DNA of 64,000 bases from Ktedonospora formicarum (GCF_016587355.1 NZ_BNJF01000005.1:310001-374000); one strand, 5' to 3'. Positions 33,874 to 43,223 are shown, counted from the stretch's first letter. The notes: a model not told the origin generated them from the sequence alone. Made by a program: numbers and translations.

Positions 33874-34173
33874 CTATAGGTTGTGGTAGGAGATGTAGTA
33901 AGGGTGAACCTCGAAGTGCATCACACCGCGCTGGACCACTGGATCATGCGCCATGAGATCGCGCGCGACCTCCAGTGATTCAGCCTCAAATATGGAGATA
34001 CCGAAGGCGCGGTCTGTACAGGGACCTATCAGGTAGAATTTCCGCTCCTTGACCAACGTATTCAGGTAGGCGACATGGGCTGCCATTGCCTCTTGCTCCT
34101 CTGGAAGCAACTCTTCAAGAAAGCCCGGTCGCTTTGGGCGAATCATGCAGATAAAGGTTGTTTGCTCTGCCAT
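33874..34173 (-). CDS. YciI-like protein
   Basis: 99 residues. The fold of YciI proteins (ferredoxin-like, 80-100 residues) is suggested by EEQEAMAAHVAYLNTLVKERKF, then the GPCTDRAFGISIFEAESLEVA core and HDPVVQRGVMHFEVHPYY end. Family members carry a His/Asp pair and may act in small-molecule transformations. AGGAGGT lies 7 bases before the ATG. It forms a likely operon with the short gene at 33643. Confidence 0.85.
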   Translation of the reverse strand: MAEQTTFICMIRPKRPGFLEELLPEEQEAMAAHVAYLNTLVKERKFYLIGPCTDRAFGISIFEAESLEVARDLMAHDPVVQRGVMHFEVHPYYISYHNL

Positions 34174-34440
34174 TAGTGCACCTCCTACTGGGCAGTCTCG
34201 GCCCTGGTTTGAGCCTGGGTCGTCACTCTTCTAGGGGCTCTCCGCCTGTAATTTGAAAATACTGCTCGCTTACAGGCACATCTATCATTATATTAGAATA
34301 CAATATTTTTGAGTTAAATGCTTCTCTAAATTTGCCCTTTAGTGACATGCACTGTTTGATATCCTCCTTTCGCATGCGTTATCCATATTGTAGAATATAA
34401 CTCAACAATATAAATATGTATATGAAAGAGGCATGCTTCT

Positions 34441-34554
34441 ATGCCAGATCGCGTCCTTATACTTGGCATTGAGCTACTTGTGGTGCTTGCCATTATTGGT
34501 TTTATCTTCTATAAGAGCTTTATGAAACGGCTACGTGCTCTATCTGGTGTATGA
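34441..34554 (+). CDS. 37-residue single-span membrane peptide
   Basis: MPDRVLILGIELLVVL then AIIGFIFYKSFMKRL, ending basic RLRALSGV. One hydrophobic span with positive residues after it predicts N-out/C-in. AAAGAGG lies 8-10 bases upstream. It overlaps the start of the following reading frame. A similar tiny gene is found at 34933 in front of a full-length homologue of the next frame. Confidence 0.5.
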   Translation: MPDRVLILGIELLVVLAIIGFIFYKSFMKRLRALSGV

Positions 34555-34891
34555 GTATCGGATTCGGCATCCCTTTGAAAGTAAGCTTGATCGTGAGACC
34601 ATACAGCTTACAGGTGATCCATTCGCACTGATTACTGCTCACCATTTTACTGCGGCCTTCGATGGCAAACCGCTCATCTTTGATGGCAAGCAGCCCGAGA
34701 AAGAGAAACGCATCTGGCAGCTTGTCACTATGGGCAATCAGCTCTGGCCTCGCGCACCCTACGCCTCAGAGCCTGTGCCTACCGTTATTACCATCACGTG
34801 CGATGGATATCAGATTACTGCGCCACCCACGGCGGTTACGGAGCCTGCATCGGTGCCTATCGAACCATATGGGGCTATGCATAGCAAGTAA
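34535..34891 (+). pseudogene. Truncated M48-like protein (C-terminal part only)
   Basis: About 118 residues from a GTG start. It matches the last 110 residues of the gene at 35053: YRIRHPFESKLDRETIQLTG corresponds to PGRAYYKADRFAATLTGDPA, and then TAAFDGKP and WPRAPYASEPVP follow in the same order. The membrane spans and zinc-site region are missing. It starts within the end of the tiny membrane gene, so that peptide and this fragment overlap. Confidence 0.6.
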
Positions 34892-34932
34892 TGGATTACT
34901 TGCATATTAATGTCAAGGGAGACACATCACAT

Positions 34933-35040
34933 ATGTCGCTACAGCAATATCTAAATATCGTCGCGCTGGTTGTCTCATTCCTGATTGGTAATTTGGCTGG
35001 CATCATCGAGAGAAGCAAACGCCGTCGCCTCCTTGTGTGA
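34933..35040 (+). CDS. 35-residue single-span membrane peptide
   Basis: MSLQQYLNIVALVVSFLI then GNLAGIIERSKRRRLLV. One span, strongly basic C-terminus, as in the 34441 gene. GGGAGA lies 9 bases upstream. Its stop is 12 bases before the start of the M48-like gene. Confidence 0.5.
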   Translation: MSLQQYLNIVALVVSFLIGNLAGIIERSKRRRLLV

Positions 35041-35052
35041 CAGAGCCAACGC

Positions 35053-36273
35053 TTGACGCCCTCATCCTCCCCGCTTGCTCGCTATGATGCCTATCGCGAG
35101 TACGTCAGGTTGCGATTACAGTATTGGAAGAACGCCTTTTTAGTTGGTCTCTTCGCCTCCTTTTTTGCCATCGCTTGTCTAACAATGCTAATTTTTAATA
35201 TTATTGGTGGCGATAGCTCCGTGAGACCGGGACCGGTCGGTATGGAATACTATGGCTTGATTGCCGCAATATGGATACAGTGGATAGTAAGCTGCTGTAC
35301 AGTTGACATTCAGGTGCTACGCACCTTTTACATTAATCGTTTGCCTGAAAGACCGTGCTTGCTCAAGATAATATTTCCATACGCATTGCCCCTGTTTCTG
35401 TTTATTGTTTTCTCTTTGCTTCAACTGGGAAATGCTTACAATCTCGTATCTATGGAGATCCAGATTGACCTCTTGTTTGCTATCCTTGTTCTGCTGCTTT
35501 TGTGCTTTGACCTCTTCCCGTTTCAGTATGCATGCTTGACTGCTTCCATTCAGCCAATCGAGGAGACTGAGTGGGTTGAACTGCTTCCCCGTATCAATGA
35601 GTGGGCTGGTCGCGCAGGAGTGACCCTGGCATCAGTGCAGGTGGCGCAGGACGCTATTGGCTGGCATGGGGTGCGCATTGTGGGGTTGGGCAAGCGACCA
35701 ACGTTGATTTTGGGTGAAGCCTTGCTGCGTGCCAGCGAGTGGCGCGTACGCGACGCCTTCATTTGTATGGCCTTGGCGGAGCATTACGTCGGGATCGCAC
35801 GCAGGCGTCTCAGACGCGACATCGGGTATCTCCTCCTGCTCTGCGCCTGGATACCATGCTACCACTTCGCGGAACAACTCGCGCATACTCCAATGAGGAT
35901 AGGGGCATGGGCGCCTTACATCGGCTTTCCCATCCTCGCGCTAGTCCTGGGGCTGAGCCATCCTGGTAGGGCTTACTATAAGGCCGACCGCTTTGCTGCT
36001 ACCCTGACAGGCGATCCCGCCGCGCTCATCGTGGCCTATCGACTCAAGATGGCCTTCAATGGTTGGTCTATATCGTGGAGCATTAGGAGTCTGGATGGGA
36101 AGCGCGTCGAGCAACTGGCAAAACTGAGTATGCAGCCGTGGCCCCGAGCGCTCCATGCCTCTGTGCCGGTCCCTGCGATTATGCAGATCAGTTATTATAC
36201 AACGCTACCTCAGATGGTGACGGAGCCTGCTCCAGTGCCCGGTGAGCTCTATAAAATAGAGCGTCCCGCGTGA
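35053..36273 (+). CDS. M48-like membrane protein lacking the HExxH site
   Basis: 406 residues from a TTG start. Four hydrophobic segments precede a soluble core (residues about 170-260), then two further segments. LPRINEWAGRAGVTLASVQV, GLGKRPTLILGEALLRAS and YYKADRFAATLTGDPAALI are those of M48 peptidases. The usual HExxH helix reads CMALAEHYVG and the third ligand position is not Glu, so it is probably not active as a metallopeptidase. A pseudo-enzyme with a binding or regulatory job is likely. It is followed by a strong terminator. Confidence 0.6.
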   Translation: MTPSSSPLARYDAYREYVRLRLQYWKNAFLVGLFASFFAIACLTMLIFNIIGGDSSVRPGPVGMEYYGLIAAIWIQWIVSCCTVDIQVLRTFYINRLPERPCLLKIIFPYALPLFLFIVFSLLQLGNAYNLVSMEIQIDLLFAILVLLLLCFDLFPFQYACLTASIQPIEETEWVELLPRINEWAGRAGVTLASVQVAQDAIGWHGVRIVGLGKRPTLILGEALLRASEWRVRDAFICMALAEHYVGIARRRLRRDIGYLLLLCAWIPCYHFAEQLAHTPMRIGAWAPYIGFPILALVLGLSHPGRAYYKADRFAATLTGDPAALIVAYRLKMAFNGWSISWSIRSLDGKRVEQLAKLSMQPWPRALHASVPVPAIMQISYYTTLPQMVTEPAPVPGELYKIERPA

Positions 36274-36293
36274 GATATGTCTCACGCGGGACG
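36262..36293. terminator. Terminator between convergent genes
   Basis: CGTCCCGCGTGAGA (36262-36275) pairs with TCTCACGCGGGACG (36280-36293) around TATG. The left arm includes the stop region of the M48-like gene. Confidence 0.75.
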
Positions 36294-36317
36294 TCGTGTG
36301 CGTATGGAAAGGGACGA

Positions 36318-37280
36318 TTAGCCGCGACTGGGCGCGACCTGGATTTGTTCGGCAGGCTGGTTCTTCCAGGGCCAACCAACTTGCATGCAGAGGTAGCTCT
36401 GGACAGCGAAGAGAACCGCGATAAGCGTAGTGTGAACCAGTTCGACGACCAGTTGCCCGCCAGTGGTGACGGTGAGCATGCCAGCCATGCCCTGCAAGAC
36501 GACCAGAATGAAGGCCAGCCCCGCGCCACGAACGATGTCCGGGCGCTGGCGATAACGGCGTACAACCCAGATCAGCAGACCCAGGATGAGCAGACCAATC
36601 AGTGAGGCGGCGTAGCGGTGGAGCATCTGGACGCCCGGCATGGTCGAGATATCGGGGACCATCGTGCTACAGCCGGGCCATTGCGTGCCGCAGCCCAATG
36701 TCGAGGAGGAGTGGCGAACGAACGCGCCTGTGTAGACGACGATATAGCAGAAGGCCGCCGTTCCCCAGATCATATACTGAAGGCCCTTGCCAACGAGTGG
36801 GAGGGTAGTGGGTGCCACGCGCTCTCCTACCTGCTTCAACTGGAAGAGGTACACGGTCAGCAGGACGACGCTGGCGAAGGAGATCAGCGAGAAACCAAAG
36901 TGTAGCGAGAGGAACCACTTCAAGGCGAAAGTTCCCTCGAACTGAACGGTCAATGCGCCTAGCGCTCCCTGGAGCACGACAAAGAAGATGCTCAGGAAGC
37001 CGAGCAGCTTGACGCGCCCGTTCTGGCGGAAGACCCACCAGGACCAGACGGTCAGGATCAGGATCAGGAAGCCATCAATGCCAGATGCGATACGATGGCT
37101 ATACTCAAGCACGGAATCAACTGACATGTACTCAGGAATCAGTTGCCCCTTACAGATCGGCCATGAGGTGCCGCACCCCTGTCCCGCACCAGTCTTGGTA
37201 ACAATCGCCCCCATCAGCACCATAATATACGCGCCAATCGAGGTGATAACCCCAAATATTCTCATCAAACGCAGTATCAT
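36318..37280 (-). CDS. ctaA: Haem A synthase, COX15/CtaA family
   Basis: 320 residues with eight membrane segments in two halves. The outer-loop Cys pairs are present, CGTSWPIC (C36, C43) and later CGTQWPGC, with the haem ligands in LEYSHRIASG (Glu59, His62), FLSLHFGFS, MLHRYAASL and ELVHTTL. It converts haem O to haem A for the aa3-type terminal oxidase. No other cytochrome oxidase genes are next to it, so they must lie elsewhere. The ribosome site is weak. Confidence 0.93.
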   Translation of the reverse strand: MILRLMRIFGVITSIGAYIMVLMGAIVTKTGAGQGCGTSWPICKGQLIPEYMSVDSVLEYSHRIASGIDGFLILILTVWSWWVFRQNGRVKLLGFLSIFFVVLQGALGALTVQFEGTFALKWFLSLHFGFSLISFASVVLLTVYLFQLKQVGERVAPTTLPLVGKGLQYMIWGTAAFCYIVVYTGAFVRHSSSTLGCGTQWPGCSTMVPDISTMPGVQMLHRYAASLIGLLILGLLIWVVRRYRQRPDIVRGAGLAFILVVLQGMAGMLTVTTGGQLVVELVHTTLIAVLFAVQSYLCMQVGWPWKNQPAEQIQVAPSRG

Positions 37281-37571
37281 TTTATCTTACTCAATATCTT
37301 TTTCAGAGAGCCCCACTAGCCTCACACTGGCTTGACGCGGCCCGAAGCGGTTCAGAGTGGGTTCGTGCCCTACTCCGCCAGATGGGCAAATGGACATGAA
37401 GAGATGTGAATTTGACATATTATAGCACGACCTGTCAGGTCCAGGCACATCGCGTCATTTGTGCTTCGCGATGGTGGCAACATTCAAGCAAAGGCTCAGA
37501 TACGGCGTTCTAAAGCGGAAGAATGGATTCATGTTTTGGGGGCAAGTGTTCGCGAAGGAGAAATGAATGAA

Positions 37572-37605
37572 GCCGGGGGCACGCCACATGTGGCGTGCCC
37601 CCGGC
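37572..37605 (-). terminator. Perfect 34-bp palindrome after the 37626 gene
   Basis: GCCGGGGGCACGCCACA and its exact complement abut without a loop. On the minus strand it lies 20 bases beyond the stop codon and probably ends transcription. Confidence 0.65.
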
Positions 37606-37625
37606 CCGACGTGCTCAGTGTTGCA

Positions 37626-38390
37626 TCAGCTCAGGCCGAGGCTCCTGCGCAGCGCGTCGAGGTACTTGACACGCTGCGCTTGGTCGAGGGTCTTGAGCTC
37701 GTTGGTGACCCGCTCAAGGAGGGGCATATCGCGCGATACGCGAAGCAGGACAGCGTCCCGCGTCTCGCTGCGTTTGGGCTCCCATGCCATGATCGCCTCG
37801 AATGTCTCCAGCATCTTTTCGATCTGATCAGACGATCGAGCCACCTTGTAACCGTGGCGCACCAGGGCCGCGTCCGAACTGCTGGCCCCGTAGAGCCGCA
37901 GACCTACCGCATTCCGAACGTAGCCGGAGGTCTGGGCGAGCAGGGTCACGATCCTGTTCGCCAGCGCCGGGTTTTCGCTCAGCAGAAGGTAATACCCCTG
38001 CGTGAACGGTCCATCCATACGATGCTCAATGAATAGGCCTGAGTCCCGTGCATCGAGCAGTTCGAGGATTGACACCAGCCTGTTGCTCTCGTCATCGCCG
38101 TCAAAAAGCTCCAGCAATGAATCCCGGATGTGGAAGGCCCACACGTCGTACGGCTCTCCACCAGAGTGGACCTCGAAGGCCTCCCCGCTGGTGGCCTTCT
38201 TGATGACGCGTGCGACGCGGACTGCGGCCTGTCGAGGGAGGCTGCTCGCGGCCTCCAGCAGGTCATTGTTGTACCAGTCGACAGCCTCCTGCTCGATGCC
38301 CTGCGGCGTCCCGCTGTGATAGAGCAGGTCGAGCACCTCCTGAGGGAGGTCCTCAGAGTTACCAGATGTGGCGGTCGTGGGCTCGGTCAT
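37626..38390 (-). CDS. GC-rich orphan protein
   Basis: 254 residues from the ATG at 38390, which has GGGA 5 bases upstream inside a TCCC-GAAA-GGGA hairpin (38396-38407). The protein is all-helical in pattern and acidic: EVLDLLYHSGTPQGIEQEA, LLELFDGDDESNRLVSILE, YYLLLSENPALANRIVTLLA. No membrane segment or known motif is found. Base composition is higher in GC than neighbours and the leader resembles that of the small cassette genes, so transfer into this place is possible. The GC-rich stem after it is different in sequence. Confidence 0.6.
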   Translation of the reverse strand: MTEPTTATSGNSEDLPQEVLDLLYHSGTPQGIEQEAVDWYNNDLLEAASSLPRQAAVRVARVIKKATSGEAFEVHSGGEPYDVWAFHIRDSLLELFDGDDESNRLVSILELLDARDSGLFIEHRMDGPFTQGYYLLLSENPALANRIVTLLAQTSGYVRNAVGLRLYGASSSDAALVRHGYKVARSSDQIEKMLETFEAIMAWEPKRSETRDAVLLRVSRDMPLLERVTNELKTLDQAQRVKYLDALRRSLGLS

Positions 38391-38772
38391 GACTATCCCT
38401 TTCGGGACGGGCGAGGGTTTTCTTAGTACCCTCGCAGCGTATAATGCATTGCGCTGAGCAAATCGGGGCCAACCTTTGGCGAAAAGCCAGAAGGGGTTCG
38501 TCGTTGTGCCGAACCGGCCTGTTCGGCGCCATTCTCCTGTCTCCCGCGAGGTCTCAGCGTTCAAGACGTGGAAGATGCGGAGACGAACCAGACCTGGTCA
38601 CCTTGCTAGCATAAACCAGCTTGTCGATGGTGACGGTCGATTGCTCTGAAAATAGTATAAAGCATATGGATGTGTAACACAAGTATTTTCCCCTATTTAA
38701 GCCTGGAACTGCCTGGAGAGGAAAAAGAATGATAGTCTATATGCTATACTTCACTCAGGAGCGTTGCTTTAG
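38391..38772. other. Intergenic region between orphan gene and Uma2 remnant
   Basis: The first 20 bases form the leader hairpin of the minus-strand gene. The remainder contains no reading frame with support; 38650-38760 is AT-rich and ends near the pseudogene. Confidence 0.45.
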
Positions 38773-39018
38773 CCATCTACATCCGCCAGGGACCAGGGCG
38801 TGAAACTTGCAGCTTACCAACAATGCGCGACTATGGAAGAAGTGATGCTCGTCGATCAGTTTCGACCTCATGTCGAAGTCTATACGCGCGTAGAGGGGCG
38901 ATGGATGCGCACGATCTATAGGCCTGATGAGACTATCGCGCTCAATAGCCTGGATATATTTCTCTCAATAGATGAGGTACACTTCGGTATCGACTTCGAG
39001 GAAGAAATCGAGGAGTGA
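38773..39018 (+). pseudogene. Uma2/DUF820 nuclease-fold remnant
   Basis: In frame from 38773 the sequence reads PSTSARDQGVKLAAYQQC, then ATMEEVMLVDQFRPHVEVYTR, and ends IFLSIDEVHFGIDFEEEIEE. This is the conserved second half of Uma2-family endonuclease-fold proteins (SPST..RDxGxK, then Y..VLVDQ). The first ~100 residues, including part of the acidic active site, are missing and a stop lies just upstream. It is read as a truncated gene without a proper start; the GTG at 38800 lacks a ribosome site. Confidence 0.7.
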
Positions 39019-39086
39019 TTGTGTAGCCCTGGTCGAGGTATGAGAGAGGGAAAATGAGAATAAATCTCCCTCTCTCAGTTCGTGGT

Positions 39087-40067
39087 TTATAGGTTGCCAG
39101 GGCGGTGGGATGGAGTAAAGGCGCGTCGTAAGGCTGCTAATTGGTCGCGGTCGGCGGTCTGGGTTACCCGGGCATTGGGGACCATGCGGAAGCCGTGGTA
39201 AACGCCTGGGTAGACGTGTAATTCGGTTGGCACGCCCGCGCGGGTCAGGCGGCGCGCGTACTCCATATCTTCTTCAAGAAAGAGATCAAGCGCGCCCACG
39301 TTGATAAAGGTGGGTGGCAGGCCTTCAAGCTGCTCGGCACGCGCCGCAGCCGCGTAGGGCGAAACATCGTCGCCACCGGGTTCTTGTCCCAACATCGAGG
39401 TCCAGCCAAAGCGATTGGCCTCCGGGGTCCAGATAAACTCTCCCGTGTACGGATGTGGATTCTCTTGTGTGCACGTGCGATCATCGAGCATGGGGGCGAT
39501 CAGGAATTGGAATAGCAGAGGGATTTCCCCACGGTCGCGCGCTAAGAGCGCTAGAGTAGCTGCCAGCCCACCGCCCGCGCTGCTCCCTCCAACCGCGATG
39601 CGCCTGGAATCGATACCCAATTCTTCGGCATGGGTATAGAGCCAGTTCAAGGCCGCGTAACAATCTTCTACTGGACCTGGATAAGGTGTCTCAGGGGCCA
39701 GGCGATAGTCCACTGAAACGGCGGCACACCCGGTCGCTGACACGAAACTTTTGGCCATGAGGTCTTCCGCATCAGCCGATCCCATGATATAACCACCACC
39801 GTGGAGCCAGAGGAGCGCCGGGAGCAGCCCCTGTGTTGAGTTTGGTTGATAGATCAGTACCCGGACATCTGGCGCTTCCTCTGGTCCAGGGATGAAGCGC
39901 TCACTCATAGAGATGGCGTCGGAAGACTGGGGCTGCTTCACGAATAAGCGGGCAGCGGCTCGTATCTGATTCAGGTTTTCAGCACTGAGAGTTGTGGCTG
40001 GGATCTGGTCGAGGATGGGGGCAAGTTCTGGATCAACAAGATGCTTTGAGGTTGTGCCTTTGTTCAT
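39087..40067 (-). CDS. Alpha/beta hydrolase, HSL-type esterase
   Basis: 326 residues. The HSL family oxyanion motif HGGGYIMGS is near residue 89, the nucleophile GGSSAGGG near 158-166, the Asp in GALDLFLEED near 255 and the His in GVYHGFRM near 285. Such enzymes hydrolyse short-chain esters. The N-terminal cap of about 70 residues is present. GGAAAGAG lies before the ATG. It stands alone, divergent from an SDR gene. Confidence 0.92.
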   Translation of the reverse strand: MNKGTTSKHLVDPELAPILDQIPATTLSAENLNQIRAAARLFVKQPQSSDAISMSERFIPGPEEAPDVRVLIYQPNSTQGLLPALLWLHGGGYIMGSADAEDLMAKSFVSATGCAAVSVDYRLAPETPYPGPVEDCYAALNWLYTHAEELGIDSRRIAVGGSSAGGGLAATLALLARDRGEIPLLFQFLIAPMLDDRTCTQENPHPYTGEFIWTPEANRFGWTSMLGQEPGGDDVSPYAAAARAEQLEGLPPTFINVGALDLFLEEDMEYARRLTRAGVPTELHVYPGVYHGFRMVPNARVTQTADRDQLAALRRAFTPSHRPGNL

Positions 40068-40285
40068 GTGTGCTCTTTCCGTATTGTGACTATTCTCCTT
40101 CTGGCCTGCACTCTAGTATAAGACGAAATATGTCGCTCTCGCAATGTTGTGTTGTTTGAAGAAATAATAAATGCTCACGTGTAGCCTGGTCGAGCCTGCC
40201 GGGAGCATGTGCTATACTGAGCGCAAAGTTGGAAATGGCCTTCGAGGCTGGATGAGCAGCCTTCTATGTGCAAGGAGTAGCATCT

Positions 40286-41062
40286 ATGTTTTCATTACAA
40301 GATAAGGTCGCGTTGATAACGGGCGCGGGTTCAGGTATTGGGGAAGCTATCGCGCGCCTCTTCGCCCGACAGGGTGCGCGGGTCGTTGTGGGCGATGTGC
40401 GCCTGGACGCGGCCCAGCAGGTCGCGGATGATATTAAGGCTGAGGGGGGCGAGGCTCTGCCCCTGGCCTTCGATGTGGCGGAGAGCGAGCAAGTACGAGC
40501 GGCCTTTAGCAAGGCCGTGGCGCGCTATGGTCGCGTGGATATCTCCGTCAATAACGCGGGTATCAGCCATGTTGGCAATATCCTTGAGACGAGCGACGAG
40601 GACTATGAGCGTGTGATGCGCGTCAACGCGGGAGGCGTCTTCCGCTGCGCTCGGGAGGCTGTGCGCCAGATGCTCGCGCAAGATCCCAAGGGCGGCACCA
40701 TTATCAATATTTCTTCCGTGGCGGCCCAGGTGGGAGTGGAGCAGCGCCTTCCTTATTCGGCGAGCAAGGGGGCTGTGCTTGCTATGACGCGCAGCATCGC
40801 CATCGACTTTGTGTCGCAGGGCATTCGCTGTAACGCCATCTGCCCTGGTACGGTCCACTCTCCCTTTGTCGAAGGCTATCTCAAGCGTAATTTTGCCGGG
40901 CGCGAAGACGAGGTGCGCCAAACTCTCCACGCACGTCAGCCCATCGGGCGTATGGGGCGCCCCGACGAGATCGCGAACGCCGCGCTGTATCTGGCCTCTG
41001 ATGAGGCCGCTTTTGTCACGGGGAGTGGGCTTGTTATTGATGGAGGTTGGACCGCGAAATAG
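40286..41062 (+). CDS. Short-chain dehydrogenase/reductase
   Basis: 258 residues from the ATG at 40286 (AAGGAG 8 bases upstream). The cofactor motif TGAGSGIG (12-19), NNAG and the catalytic YSASK (near 156) with its Ser (ISSVA) are all present. The C-terminal half contains FVTGSGLVIDGGW, typical of classical SDRs. Cofactor preference is not certain: the DVR after the second strand suggests NAD. The next gene encodes an acyl-CoA ligase-like enzyme, which may point to an aromatic or acid breakdown pathway, though a strong terminator separates them. Confidence 0.92.
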   Translation: MFSLQDKVALITGAGSGIGEAIARLFARQGARVVVGDVRLDAAQQVADDIKAEGGEALPLAFDVAESEQVRAAFSKAVARYGRVDISVNNAGISHVGNILETSDEDYERVMRVNAGGVFRCAREAVRQMLAQDPKGGTIINISSVAAQVGVEQRLPYSASKGAVLAMTRSIAIDFVSQGIRCNAICPGTVHSPFVEGYLKRNFAGREDEVRQTLHARQPIGRMGRPDEIANAALYLASDEAAFVTGSGLVIDGGWTAK

Positions 41063-41065
41063 GGG

Positions 41066-41115
41066 GTCTATGTGTTGATTGTGCTGACTGACACCAGCAC
41101 AATCAACACATAGAC
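41066..41115. terminator. Perfect 21-bp hairpin
   Basis: GTCTATGTGTTGATTGTGCTG (41066-41086, read in two parts) pairs with its complement 41095-41115 around ACTGACAC. It lies 3 bases past the SDR stop codon. Confidence 0.7.
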
Positions 41116-41237
41116 GTGGCTGGGGAAGTAATAATACAATACAAGAATGTAAATGCAACAACGGAACATTTCGCCATGGCATGGCACTATCGCAAAGAAG
41201 CGTACTGTATTTCCTGAAGAGAGGAAGGTTCCGTCTT

Positions 41238-42830
41238 ATGTTTATCGATATTCCACTTCTTACAGTCTCCCTACCTGAGCAGTTTAATGCCGCGAGCTAT
41301 TTTCTGGATCGTCATCTAGCAGAGGGGCGTGGCGAGCGGACGGCGATCTATTATGAGGGTAATGCCTACACCTACGCCCAGATCGCGGAACAGGCCAATC
41401 GTGTTGGTAGTGGCCTGAGCGAGCTAGGGATCGAGATGGAGCAGCGCGTGGCCCTGATCCTGCTCGATTCACCAGCCTTTGCCGCAAGTTTCTTCGGCGC
41501 GCTCAAACTTGGCGCGGTCCCCGTTCCCATGAATACAATGTTGCGCCCAGACGATTACATCTACCTGCTCAATGATTGTCGTGCCAAGGTACTCTGCGTA
41601 CACGCTGAACTCTGGCGCGCAATACGGCATATTCTGCCGCGCCTCCTCTACCTGCGCCACGTCGTAGTCGTTGGTCTGGAGCAGAGCGGAGAGCGTGAGA
41701 ATGCGACCTGCCATGACTTTGAGCTCTGGCTGCGGCGCGCCTCCCCAGACCTGAAGGCCGCGCGTACCAGTAAGGATGATAGCGCTTTCTGGTTGTATAG
41801 CTCCGGTAGCACTGGCTTTCCCAAGGGCTGTGTGCATTTGCATCACGACATGACCTATTGCTGCGAGTATTATGCGAAACCTATATTGCAAATAAATGAA
41901 CGTGATATCTGCTTTTCCGCTTCTAAGCTCTTCTTCGCCTATGGCTTTGGCAATGGGCTGTACTTTCCCTTCGCGGTAGGGGCCAGCGCCGTACATTATC
42001 CAGGCCGCCCTCAGCCCGAAGCTGTTTTCCAGGCCATTGAGCAGTATCGCCCGACCATCTTCTTCGGGTCGCCCGCGCTCTATGCCAATATGCTGGCTTC
42101 AGGGAAGAGCTACGACCTTTCTTCTCTACGGCTCTGCGTTTCCGCAGGCGAGGCGCTCCCCGCCGACATCTGGCGGCGCTGGCAGCAGCGATATGGAGTC
42201 GAGATTCTGGATGGCATTGGCAGTACGGAAATCCTGCATATCTTCATCAGCAATCGTACAGGCGAGGTGCGTCCCGGTAGTACAGGCAAAATCGTGCCGG
42301 GCTACGAGGCGCGTATCGTTGATGAGCGAGGAGCAGAGGTAGCACCGGGCGAGATGGGAACGCTGCTCATTCGCGGCGACAGTACGGCGGCCTGCTACTG
42401 GAATAAGCATGAGAAGACCCTGGATACCATGCGTGGACGCTGGATCGCTACAGGCGACACCTACACGCAGGACGCCGACGGTTACTACTGGTATGGTGGG
42501 CGCGTCGACGACATGCTCAAGGTCAATGGGCTCTGGGTTTCGCCAGCCGAGGTCGAAGGCGCTCTAATGGCTCATCCAGCCGTTCTACAGGCCGCGATAG
42601 TCGGAGCGGCGGACCAGGATGAGCTTATCAAGCCCAGGGCCTATATTGTCCTGCAAAGTGATCACGAACCATCCGAGACACTGGTAAACGAGCTCAAAAC
42701 GTTCGTCAAAGCTCGCCTGGCCTCCTTCAAAGCCCCCCAATGGATCGAGTTTGTCTCCGAACTACCCATGACCGCGACCGGCAAAATTCAGCGCTTTGTA
42801 CTACGAGAGGCCTCCCGACCCCAAATGTAA
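41238..42830 (+). CDS. Acyl-CoA ligase, benzoate-CoA ligase-like
   Basis: 530 residues. The ATG at 41238 is supported by GAGGAAGG; the frame opens at 41181 without support. The AMP-binding signature is YSSGSTGFPKGCVH near 186-199. A5/A8 motifs follow (DGIGSTEILHIFI, TGDTYTQDADGYYWYGGRVDDMLKVNG), and the catalytic Lys is in TATGKIQR near the C-terminus. SxxEAL-type length and DGIGSTE favour the benzoate-CoA ligase group, which activates aromatic acids with ATP and CoA. The exact acid is unknown. Confidence 0.85.
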   Translation: MFIDIPLLTVSLPEQFNAASYFLDRHLAEGRGERTAIYYEGNAYTYAQIAEQANRVGSGLSELGIEMEQRVALILLDSPAFAASFFGALKLGAVPVPMNTMLRPDDYIYLLNDCRAKVLCVHAELWRAIRHILPRLLYLRHVVVVGLEQSGERENATCHDFELWLRRASPDLKAARTSKDDSAFWLYSSGSTGFPKGCVHLHHDMTYCCEYYAKPILQINERDICFSASKLFFAYGFGNGLYFPFAVGASAVHYPGRPQPEAVFQAIEQYRPTIFFGSPALYANMLASGKSYDLSSLRLCVSAGEALPADIWRRWQQRYGVEILDGIGSTEILHIFISNRTGEVRPGSTGKIVPGYEARIVDERGAEVAPGEMGTLLIRGDSTAACYWNKHEKTLDTMRGRWIATGDTYTQDADGYYWYGGRVDDMLKVNGLWVSPAEVEGALMAHPAVLQAAIVGAADQDELIKPRAYIVLQSDHEPSETLVNELKTFVKARLASFKAPQWIEFVSELPMTATGKIQRFVLREASRPQM

Positions 42831-42835
42831 GGGTG

Positions 42836-42875
42836 TGCAGGATGGTACTGTTGCTGATGTAACAGCACCATCCTG
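42836..42875 (+). terminator. Hairpin after the ligase gene
   Basis: CAGGATGGTACTGTT pairs with AACAGCACCATCCTG with one mismatch around GCTGATGT. A degenerate inverted REP-like unit follows at about 42884-42912. Confidence 0.55.
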
Positions 42876-43223
42876 TCCCTATATGTTTGTAGTCATGTCG
42901 CTTTGGCAGTAGCGTCCTTTTCTGGAATGGGCTGGCTTTCAACACACTATCTGTATATATGCATCTGCTGCCCCTCTCACATTCTATTACCACCACATTC
43001 ATATATAACAAAGCTCTACAATAAATGTCATGTCATGAAATTGCAGATCGCATGTCGCCTTATTGCATTGAATAACCGCAAATATTAATGTTATATTGAA
43101 AAAAATTAATATATTTTAACAATTGAATACGCACACTATCACCTTAATAACTTCTACACAAAATTTTCACAACCTCTACCCACAAAACTCCTTCCATTAC
43201 GCAAGCTCGTGATCATTTCTGAA

